This document shows positions 1-5,177 of a stretch of 6,855 nucleotides of DNA, one piece after another. The notes beneath the pieces are model-generated. The model was not told the origin of the DNA, ran no database searches, and saw only the letters and a program-made list of their open reading frames with translations. How positions within the stretch are numbered: the stretch's first letter is position 1; each line of letters begins with the position of its first letter. The position numbers and the translations under genes are program-made. This DNA is from Actinomycetota bacterium (GTDB taxonomy: Bacteria; Actinomycetota; Thermoleophilia; RBG-16-64-13), in NCBI GenBank assembly GCA_003157225.1, contig PMIZ01000419.1, positions 305 through 7,159 of the forward strand. The letters are read 5' to 3'.

Positions 1-183
1 CAGCTGGACTGGATACGGCGCCACTTGGTGCGCCCGGACGGCCGGGTGGCCTACCAGGTGCGCCGCGGCTGGACCGACCACCGCGAGTTCCCGCGCTGGG
101 CCGCCGCGCCGCTGATGTCGGCGCTGGCGGGAGTCACATTCCGGGAGTCGGCACCTCCGGCAGGCGGGGGTGGCGCGCCATGA
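1..183 (+). CDS. C-terminal part of an unidentified protein
   Basis: The first frame is open from base 1 and ends at TGA 181-183, giving the last 60 residues of a protein whose start lies outside the window. The readable part contains LDWIRRHLVRPDGRVAYQ near its beginning, an RRGW-D-H-E-PRWAAAPLMSALAG stretch, and a Gly/Pro/Ala-rich end. The RW-x-x-A-xx-ALA pattern weakly recalls the ends of prenyltransferase/terpene-cyclase-like repeat proteins found in polysaccharide clusters, but that is memory of a pattern and not an assignment. Its stop overlaps the next start as ATGA (180-183), so it is almost certainly translationally coupled to the DUF354 gene and belongs to the same operon. Codon use is GC-rich in third positions, as in its neighbour, which supports a real gene. 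The function is unknown. Confidence 0.65.
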   Translation, partial: QLDWIRRHLVRPDGRVAYQVRRGWTDHREFPRWAAAPLMSALAGVTFRESAPPAGGGGAP

Positions 184-1220
184 CGTCGCGGCCTGTCTGG
201 ATCGACCTCGCCAACTCCCCGCATGTGCTCTTCTTCCAGCCGGTAATAGCCGAGCTGCACCGGAGGCAGGTGGAAACGGTGGTGTCGGCCCGCGACTTCG
301 CGCAGACCGTGGAACTGTCCCGCCTGCTGGGCCTCCAGGTAGAGGTGGTGGGAGAGCACGGCGGGGCAGGTCTGGTCCGCAAAGCGGGCAACCTGGCCGG
401 ACGGGTGCGTGCACTCCGCGCCTTCGCCCGGGCGAAGGCGCCCGTGGTCGCGGTGTCCCACAACTCCTACGCTCAGGCCGTCGCCGGGAGGACTCTCGGG
501 ATTCCGGTCGTCACCGCCATGGACTACGAGTTCCAGCCGGCGAACCACTTAGCCTTCCGCTGCGCCAAGCTGGTGGTGGTGCCCGACGTGTTCCCGCTCG
601 ACATCCTCAAGCGCGAAGGCGCTCCTCCCCGCAAGACGTGGCGCTACCCCGGACTCAAAGAGGAGATAGCGCTGGCCGGTTTCCAACCGGACTCCGGATA
701 CCTTGCCGCCGCCGGCATCGACGTCGTCCGGCCGGTGGTGGTCGTGCGGCCCCCGGCCGACATGGCGCTCTACCACCGCTTCGAGAACCCGCTGTTCTCC
801 GAGCTGCTCGAGCAGCTCGAGCGGTTGCGCCGGGACCGGCTCGTCTCCGTGGCCCTGCTTCCCCGCACCGCTCAGCAAGCCGCCTCTCTGGCGGCCGAGG
901 GCTTCGGCGAACTCGTCTGGAAGGACAAACCCCTCGACGGCCGGCAACTGATCTCCGGAGCCGACGCTGTGATCAGCGCCGGGGGCAGCATGAACCGGGA
1001 GGCGGCGGTGCTCCACACCCCGGCCTACTCGATATACGCCGGCAAGCTGGCAGCCGTGGACCGCGCCCTCGTCGCCGAGGGGAGGCTCACTCTGCTCCGC
1101 TCTTCGGAGGACGTGAAGGCGCTCACCCTGGGCAAGAAGGTGGCCGCGCCGCCGCCCCGCCTTGGCGACGGGCTGCTGAAGCAGTTCGTGGACAAGGTGC
1201 TGGAGGTCGCGCGAGCGTGA
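180..1220 (+). CDS. DUF354 family GT-B-like protein (putative glycosyltransferase/epimerase relative)
   Basis: This 346-residue protein matches the DUF354 family in length and layout. Visible blocks are WIDLANSPHVLFF (residues 7-19), the opening strand/loop of a Rossmann half; SHNSYAQA (93-100); MDYEFQPANHLAFR (114-127); VVVRPPADMALYHR (187-200); and an ISAGGSMNREAAVL block (265-278), which resembles the sugar-nucleotide-binding GG-x-x-x-E region of MurG and UDP-GlcNAc 2-epimerases. There is no signal peptide or membrane segment, so it should be cytoplasmic or peripheral. No reaction has been established for the family to my knowledge; a role with nucleotide-sugar or lipid-linked sugar substrates is inferred from the fold and from the UDP-GlcNAc 2-epimerase gene just downstream. 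The ATG at 180 overlaps the preceding stop (ATGA), which fixes the start. A frame open from 170 on the same strand is a shadow. Confidence 0.87.
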   Translation: MTSRPVWIDLANSPHVLFFQPVIAELHRRQVETVVSARDFAQTVELSRLLGLQVEVVGEHGGAGLVRKAGNLAGRVRALRAFARAKAPVVAVSHNSYAQAVAGRTLGIPVVTAMDYEFQPANHLAFRCAKLVVVPDVFPLDILKREGAPPRKTWRYPGLKEEIALAGFQPDSGYLAAAGIDVVRPVVVVRPPADMALYHRFENPLFSELLEQLERLRRDRLVSVALLPRTAQQAASLAAEGFGELVWKDKPLDGRQLISGADAVISAGGSMNREAAVLHTPAYSIYAGKLAAVDRALVAEGRLTLLRSSEDVKALTLGKKVAAPPPRLGDGLLKQFVDKVLEVARA

Positions 1221-1326
1221 GCGAGCGGACCCACCGGCGCATGCCCCGTCGCCGCACGGGTGGTAGTCTGGTTGCTTGAATGACAGTCTCCTGGGGGGGT
1301 GCCGACAGGTGAACAGGACGGTCCCG

Positions 1327-2526
1327 GTGAAGCTTCTGCACGTGGTGGGTACGCGGCCCAACTTCATGAAAGCCGCCGCGGTCATCAATGCCGCCAAGCG
1401 GTGGAACGAGAGTGGGGGCCAGGATCCTATCACCCTCATGTGGCGCTCGTACAACCTACGGTTCGAGGAACGCCGCTTCCGGCGGCAACAGGAGAGCCTG
1501 CGCTTTGAGCAGGTGCTGGTGCACACGGGCCAGCACTACGACGAGAAGATGAGCCGCGTGTTCTTCGACGACCTGGGCCTGCCCCGGCCGGATTACGACC
1601 TGGAGGTCGGCTCCGGCAGCCACGCCGAGCAGACCGCCCGGGTCATGATGGCCTTGGAGCCCATCATCAAGGACGAGGCTCCCGAGCTGGTGGTCACCGT
1701 GGGTGACGTCAACTCCACGCTCGCCGGCGCCCTCACGGCCGCGAAGTTGAACGTGCCGGTGGCCCACGTGGAGGCGGGGCTTCGTAGCCGCGATCGCACG
1801 ATGCCCGAGGAGCTCAACCGGCTGGTGGTGGACCAACTCTCCGACCTACTCTTCACCACCGAGCGCGGGGCCGACGAGAATCTGCTGGCCGAGGGAATCC
1901 CCGGCAAGCGCATTCACTTCGTGGGAAACACGATGATCGACACGCTGCAGGTCCACCTGCACCAGGCTCTCGACAGCACCGTTGCCGCGCGACTGAATCT
2001 CCCTCCCTCAGGCTACGCGGTGGTGACCCTCCATAGGCCGTCGAATGTGGACGAGCAGCCGGGGCTCGAGGCGCTGGTGGGCTTGCTCGTCGAACTGGGG
2101 CGCCGGGTCCCGGTGGTGTTTCCTGTGCACGCCCGCACGCGCGACCGGCTGGCGGAGTTCGGCCTCACGTCGCGCCTCGATGGCCGACTGTCGATCAACC
2201 TGTGCGAGCCCCTGGGCTATCTCGACTTCCTGGGTCTCATGGCAAACGCCCGCCTGGTGCTCACCGATTCGGGAGGCATTCAAGAGGAGACTACCGTGCT
2301 CGGTATCCCCTGCCTGACCCTGCGCAAGAACACCGAGCGGCCGGTCACAATCACCGAGGGCACCAACCGCTTGGTGGATCCCGACGACATGCGGGCCGCG
2401 CTCGAAGCGGTCGACGCCACCCTCGCAGCCCCGATGCCCACCCTCGGCCGACCCGAATACTGGGACGGCCACGCGGGAGACCGGATCGTCAGGGCGATAG
2501 CCGAGTGGAGCCGCCCTGGCGACTGA
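1327..2526 (+). CDS. wecB: UDP-N-acetylglucosamine 2-epimerase, non-hydrolysing (WecB type), with an N-terminal insertion
   Basis: The enzyme interconverts UDP-GlcNAc and UDP-ManNAc in the cytoplasm, feeding envelope polysaccharides. Numbering from GTG 1327 (399 residues), I see GTRPNFMK (8-15), HTGQHYD (66-72), the GD pair at 126-127, HVEAGLRS with Glu149, PEELNR with Glu161/Glu162, TLHRPSN with His236, and DSGGIQEE (314-321). These correspond to the conserved Asp, two Glu and His of WecB. The usual HR-x-EN block reads HRPSN. GTG 1327 is preferred because the protein then begins (M)KLLHVVGTRP as in the family, with AGGA at 1315-1318. Alternatives are GTG 1309 behind a run of seven G (1293-1299), and TTG 1276. 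About 31 extra residues lie between the first motif and HTGQHYD (residues about 24-59), rich in Arg/Gln/Glu. The gene follows the DUF354 gene by about 100 bases and probably shares its transcript. Confidence 0.93.
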   Translation: MKLLHVVGTRPNFMKAAAVINAAKRWNESGGQDPITLMWRSYNLRFEERRFRRQQESLRFEQVLVHTGQHYDEKMSRVFFDDLGLPRPDYDLEVGSGSHAEQTARVMMALEPIIKDEAPELVVTVGDVNSTLAGALTAAKLNVPVAHVEAGLRSRDRTMPEELNRLVVDQLSDLLFTTERGADENLLAEGIPGKRIHFVGNTMIDTLQVHLHQALDSTVAARLNLPPSGYAVVTLHRPSNVDEQPGLEALVGLLVELGRRVPVVFPVHARTRDRLAEFGLTSRLDGRLSINLCEPLGYLDFLGLMANARLVLTDSGGIQEETTVLGIPCLTLRKNTERPVTITEGTNRLVDPDDMRAALEAVDATLAAPMPTLGRPEYWDGHAGDRIVRAIAEWSRPGD

Positions 2527-2536
2527 GAGTCGCCGG
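2516..2536. terminator. Hairpin in the convergent wecB / SLH-gene gap
   Basis: GGCGACT (2518-2524) and AGTCGCC (2528-2534) are perfect inverted repeats around a GAG loop. The stem extends outward by one G-U pair and one C-G pair to nine pairs. It overlaps the wecB stop codon (2524-2526) and lies before the end of the opposing gene (stop 2545-2547), the expected place for a two-way terminator. No T-run follows on either strand, so it is not a classic intrinsic terminator. It may act with Rho or as a 3' end stabiliser. Confidence 0.45.
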
Positions 2537-2544
2537 AGTGGTAT

Positions 2545-3903
2545 CTAGTGGGACCAGACTTCGAAGTTGTCGAAGGCCGCCTCCACAGACGTGTAGTCGA
2601 GCGAATTGACAAAGAAACCAGCCGAGCCGGAGGGGATGACCCTATCCTGGATCAGGAACAGGAGGGTCCCATTGACGCTGATCGAGATGCTGCTCCCGGA
2701 GAGGGTGACCTCCACGTGATTCGTTTGTCCCGCGCGGTGGACCGCAATCGAGTAGGTCCAGTCGACGAGGGTCTCGGAACCGCTTTCCCCGCCGTACCGG
2801 TAGAGAGCATAGTATCCCTTCCCGTTCATGCCGAATTCATAGCGTGCTGAGTCCTGAGTCCGGAAGGTAACCCCGCAGTAGTCCTCATCTGCACCCTGGA
2901 TCAGTGTCACGTCCGCGACCATCCGTCCGTCGTTGAAATCCAGCGACCTCGCGGTTTCATGTTCACTAGCCTGAGGGCCACATTCGAGCACATACCTTCC
3001 ATCCTCGTAGCTGGCACTGCCGCGTCCCGAGGCAGACGTTCCGGTGGGCCAGTCGCCCGTGGGGTTGGAGAAGTAGTCAGAATAGAGCAGTTCCGGTCCG
3101 GTAGCGGTAGTTGTCGTGGTCTCTGGCACTGTGGTCGTGGTCGTGGGCACCAAGCTAGTGGTGGTCGTGATCGGTTGAACGGTCGTAGTCGTTTCGTGCA
3201 AGGCCATCGTCTGCGAGAGCCGCCACAAAATCTGAGCCACTTCTCCCCGGCTCGCTTTGCTGTATACCTCCCAGTAGTTCCCTTTGTCAGGCCAAATGCC
3301 CCAGACGAGATTGTTCATCTCGGCTGTCTGAACATCCAGGCCGTGAACGGGGTCGTTCAGGTTGCGGAATGTGGAATTGGCGATGGTACCGTCGTAGTAC
3401 GCATCGCTTGGGCTTTCGAGGGCAATGCCCGAACTCTCCGCCGCGCGGACCACCACGCTCAGAACCTGCGCCCGGGTGATGTTGGCCTGGGGAGCGAAGT
3501 GAGTGGCGTCTACGCCCCGCACGATGCCGTTCGCCGCGCACACCGCGATGTACTTGTCGGGGTAGAAGGGATCGGACGACTCTGTCCCTCCCGACACGTC
3601 TGCGAAAGGACATACCTCGCTACCGGTCACCTGGTATCGGAGTAGCTTCACCATCATCTTCGCGAACTGCTGCCGGGTGACTGGATCATGGGGCCGGAAG
3701 GTGCCGTCGGAGAATCCGCCGAACACGCCTAGATCGGAGAGGATCGAGACGGCATAGGGATAGTCGGCGTCGGCATGGGTATCTGAGAGAACATCGGGGA
3801 AAGTGGCGGCCAGAACAGGGCGCACCACTAGGACCAATCCTAGAATCATGCCCAGCGCCACGAGGACGACCGCTGACCGGCCGGCAGCAAGACGCCTCAT
3901 CAC
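2545..3903 (-). CDS. Secreted SLH-repeat surface protein with Thr linker and concanavalin-like C-terminal domain
   Basis: This 452-residue protein (451 from the second codon) starts with a basic n-region (MRR-AAGR), a hydrophobic core at about 11-31, and a likely signal-peptidase site near VLA-A (30-33). Three SLH-type repeats follow: FPDV...GGFSDGTFRPHDPVTRQQFAKM (about 35-85), FADV...YIAVCAANGIVRGV...ITRAQ (about 100-150), and a divergent third with KASRGEVAQILWRL (216-229). A Thr/Pro/Val linker spans about 238-267. The rest (272-452, DYFSNPTGDW to FDNFEVW) resembles LamG/DUF1080-like beta-sandwich domains that bind or cleave sugars; no catalytic residue can be assigned. SLH repeats typically attach proteins to cell-wall polysaccharide. 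GTG 3903 and ATG 3900 are adjacent starts; ATG 3900 gives a TGATG overlap with the upstream stalk gene, with AGGA a few bases before. The two genes are clearly coupled. Confidence 0.88.
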   Translation of the reverse strand: MMRRLAAGRSAVVLVALGMILGLVLVVRPVLAATFPDVLSDTHADADYPYAVSILSDLGVFGGFSDGTFRPHDPVTRQQFAKMMVKLLRYQVTGSEVCPFADVSGGTESSDPFYPDKYIAVCAANGIVRGVDATHFAPQANITRAQVLSVVVRAAESSGIALESPSDAYYDGTIANSTFRNLNDPVHGLDVQTAEMNNLVWGIWPDKGNYWEVYSKASRGEVAQILWRLSQTMALHETTTTVQPITTTTSLVPTTTTTVPETTTTTATGPELLYSDYFSNPTGDWPTGTSASGRGSASYEDGRYVLECGPQASEHETARSLDFNDGRMVADVTLIQGADEDYCGVTFRTQDSARYEFGMNGKGYYALYRYGGESGSETLVDWTYSIAVHRAGQTNHVEVTLSGSSISISVNGTLLFLIQDRVIPSGSAGFFVNSLDYTSVEAAFDNFEVWSH

Positions 3904-4415
3904 CCCGGTCCTAGCGTCCTGATTGGCCCAGAAGTGGTTGGCGTTTGGGTTGTGCTTGTCGCCGGTCTTCGCGTGGTGGTTGTCCGTTTGACAGTCGTGG
4001 TTCTCCGTTTGACGGTCGTGCTGGTTACGGTGGTCGCCGTGGTTGTTGTTGACACCACGGCGGTCGTAGTGGTAGTGGAGGACGTGGTCGAGGACGAAAA
4101 GATAGATTGACCTGGGACACTGGTAGTCACGGGCAGTATCGTCGTTGACGACGTCGACGCACTCGTCGAGGAGGCCTCCGATTGGGCCTTGCCGTTCACC
4201 TCCGCATCCCGGGTGAGAACGACCACCGCAATCGCAGCGCCAAACGCCAGAACGAGACCGAGCACGATCATAGTCGGCACGAACTGGCGGCCTTTCGTCG
4301 GCTTGAGCCGTGGCGGCGAGCCAGGAGAGCGGTCAATCGGTCTCTCGGGTTCGGCGATGGGAGAAAGACCATCTGGATCTGGATCAGCATCCCAGTTGAG
4401 AATAGGGCCGGTCAT
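3900..4415 (-). CDS. Single-pass membrane protein with threonine-rich extracellular stalk
   Basis: I do not recognise a named family. The 171-residue protein has an acidic, proline-rich N-terminus (1-40), a basic KPTKGR patch (38-43), one membrane span at about 46-68 (VPTMIVLGLVLAFGAAIAVV), and an outer region of about 100 residues made almost wholly of Thr, Ser and Val with scattered KR/RR pairs (136-150). The positive patch before the span suggests N-terminus inside, stalk outside. Such stalks are typically extended and often O-glycosylated, which is inference here. It ends in GPIRTLGPG with no sorting motif. The stop overlaps the start of the SLH gene, so the two are probably made together. 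No good ribosome site precedes ATG 4415; the ATG overlaps the stop of a tiny ORF (ATGA), which could supply ribosomes by coupling. Confidence 0.8.
   Translation of the reverse strand: MTGPILNWDADPDPDGLSPIAEPERPIDRSPGSPPRLKPTKGRQFVPTMIVLGLVLAFGAAIAVVVLTRDAEVNGKAQSEASSTSASTSSTTILPVTTSVPGQSIFSSSTTSSTTTTTAVVSTTTTATTVTSTTVKRRTTTVKRTTTTRRPATSTTQTPTTSGPIRTLGPG
3983..4020 (-). repeat. 21-base tandem repeat in the stalk gene
   Basis: The 17-base unit tccgtttgacRgtcgtg (plus strand) occurs at 3983-3999 and 4004-4020, offset by 21 bases with one mismatch. It encodes two successive seven-residue units, roughly TVKR followed by R/T and Thr residues. A multiple of three keeps the frame, so copy number could change by slippage without breaking the gene. 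Confidence 0.75.
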
Positions 4416-4471
4416 TGCTGGCGCAGAATCTCACTATCTGCCGGGGAATCCGGCGGCAGGCCACAGTCCAT
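4412..4471 (-). CDS. Possible 19-residue leader/coupling ORF
   Basis: Between vanZ and the stalk gene an ATG at 4471-4469 opens a 19-codon frame, MDCGLPPDSPADSEILRQQ, whose TGA overlaps the stalk-gene ATG as ATGA (4415-4412). A strong Shine-Dalgarno match, GGAGGAGG (4490-4483), lies 11 bases upstream, a little far but usable; an in-frame ATG at 4492 overlaps this site and would give 26 residues. The stalk gene lacks its own clear ribosome site, which favours coupling. A promoter candidate overlaps this start, and from that promoter the ORF would not be translated, so the two readings compete. The product resembles nothing I know. Confidence 0.35.
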   Translation of the reverse strand: MDCGLPPDSPADSEILRQQ

Positions 4472-4499
4472 TCTGCACAGCACCTCCTCCATATGTCAA
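4470..4499 (-). promoter_or_regulatory. Promoter candidate for the stalk/SLH pair
   Basis: On the minus strand a perfect TTGACA -35 box (4499-4494) is followed after 18 bases by CAGAAT (4475-4470), four of six matches to TATAAT. Transcription would begin near 4463, about 48 bases before the stalk-gene ATG. The -35 box overlaps the vanZ stop codon, so this could give the two surface genes independent expression. The GGAGGAGG ribosome site lies inside the spacer, which argues for the alternative of readthrough from vanZ. Confidence 0.45.
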
Positions 4500-5005
4500 G
4501 CGCCGTCCCTCCGCCAGACGAGCCACGCCGTCAGCACGCCCAGCGACAGCCCCACGAGGTCGAACGCCACGTCCCTCGGCGAACCCATGCGCGACCTCAC
4601 GAGGGTCTGGTGGAACTCGTCGGCCAGAGCCACCAGCAGACCGCACGGCAGCACCCCCAGCGCGATCCTCCCCAGCAGTTCTCGGCCCGCACCTCGCGCG
4701 TAGCCCGGGAACAAACCCTTGACCCCTCTTGCCAGCAGGAATCCCAGGACCCCGTACTCAATCACGTGCGCCGTCTTACGGATAGCCCACATGAGAGCAC
4801 CAAGACTGCTGGAGGAGCCGGACGAGCCTGCGCCGTAGCCGCGCGCAAACAGATGGATGAAGCTCACCAGCCAAGCTTTGGTGTGAGCTTCCGAAGCGAT
4901 GTCGGTGGAGGCGACCGCGACCACAGCCAACCAGAGAACCAGTGGGCCGCAGAGCCAAATCATGTGAACCAGGCGGCGCCGGCCTGGAGTTGCGGAACCA
5001 TCCAT
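4496..5005 (-). CDS. VanZ-like family membrane protein
   Basis: The 169-residue protein has the VanZ-like domain: an N-terminal membrane span (about 14-33), then RKTAHVIEYGVLGFLL (76-91) with the family R-K-xx-H-xx-EY pattern, a third span (about 112-128), DEFHQTLVRSRMGSPRDVAFDLVG (129-152) with the conserved DE-x-HQ and SPRDV-x-D residues, and a last span to about 165. VanZ is known for modest teicoplanin resistance, but most family members have no proven role; no other van gene is here, so a resistance call would be unjustified. The first outer loop carries an unusual Gly/Ser run (GAGSSGSSSS, 58-67). The start at ATG 5005 is well supported by AAGGGGGAA (5016-5008) just upstream. It is divergent from manC and lies upstream of the stalk and SLH genes on the same strand. 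Confidence 0.88.
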   Translation of the reverse strand: MDGSATPGRRRLVHMIWLCGPLVLWLAVVAVASTDIASEAHTKAWLVSFIHLFARGYGAGSSGSSSSLGALMWAIRKTAHVIEYGVLGFLLARGVKGLFPGYARGAGRELLGRIALGVLPCGLLVALADEFHQTLVRSRMGSPRDVAFDLVGLSLGVLTAWLVWRRDGA

Positions 5006-5029
5006 GCTTCCCCCTTGCTAGAGGCGACA

Positions 5030-5058
5030 ACTATGTGGGCGGGGCTCGCGTGCGTCAA
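5030..5058 (-). promoter_or_regulatory. Promoter candidate for vanZ
   Basis: On the minus strand TTGACG (5058-5053) and CATAGT (5035-5030) are separated by 17 bases. Predicted transcription start is near 5023, about 18 bases before ATG 5005, leaving room for the strong ribosome site. The -35 box lies inside the near-palindrome TGCGT-CA-ACGCA (5051-5062), a possible operator. Confidence 0.5.
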
Positions 5059-5061
5059 CGC

Positions 5062-5078
5062 AGGGGCGCCGGGCCCCT
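5062..5078. repeat. GC-rich inverted repeat in the divergent promoter region
   Basis: AGGGGC (5062-5067) and GCCCCT (5073-5078) are perfect six-base arms around a five-base loop. It sits just upstream of the vanZ -35 box. CGATCGG also occurs twice (5079-5085 and 5107-5113), 28 bases apart. These may be regulator contacts, or chance in GC-rich DNA. Confidence 0.3.
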
Positions 5079-5131
5079 CGATCGGCGTCGTGCGCCCGAC
5101 CCGCCGCGATCGGACGCGCACGTCAACCAAA

Positions 5132-5160
5132 TCAACAACGAAGTCGGAACTCGCTATCAT
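5132..5160 (+). promoter_or_regulatory. Promoter candidate for manC
   Basis: TCAACA (5132-5137) and TATCAT (5155-5160) are separated by 17 bases; the -10 box matches TATAAT at five of six positions. The predicted start is about 5167, only some 11 bases before the manC TTG, so the message would have almost no leader and no room for a Shine-Dalgarno site. Confidence 0.55.
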
Positions 5161-5177
5161 GTCCGCGTGATGCTCGT

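Noticed and set aside
1264..1269. TAGTCT as a -10 box for a separate wecB promoter
   Set aside because: No acceptable -35 box lies 16-18 bases upstream, and operon readthrough from the DUF354 gene explains expression.
170..1279. Long plus-strand frame overlapping the DUF354 gene (369 codons)
   Set aside because: The translation is Arg/Gly/Pro/Ala-rich without motifs, and the frame beginning at 180 carries the DUF354 motifs.
549..1526. Long open minus-strand frame opposite the DUF354 and wecB genes (325 codons)
   Set aside because: It is antisense to two well-supported genes with conserved motifs, is rich in Arg/His/Gly/Gln, and shows no recognisable domain; long antisense frames are expected in GC-rich DNA.
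2959..3645. Plus-strand frame of 228 codons opposite the SLH gene
   Set aside because: The minus strand encodes a signal peptide, SLH repeats and a beta-sandwich domain; the plus frame has no recognisable content and no ribosome site.
4000..4180. Repetitive GTGGT/GTTGT-like stretch as a possible CRISPR or satellite array
   Set aside because: It is degenerate Thr-codon repetition on the minus strand inside an open coding frame, without regular spacers.
4496..5005. vanZ as a glycopeptide-resistance gene
   Set aside because: No vanH/A/X/R/S companions are present, and most VanZ-like family proteins have no shown resistance role.
4415..5170. Plus-strand frame of 251 codons opposite vanZ
   Set aside because: It is Gln/His/Arg-rich and lies antisense to a clear VanZ-like protein with a strong ribosome site.
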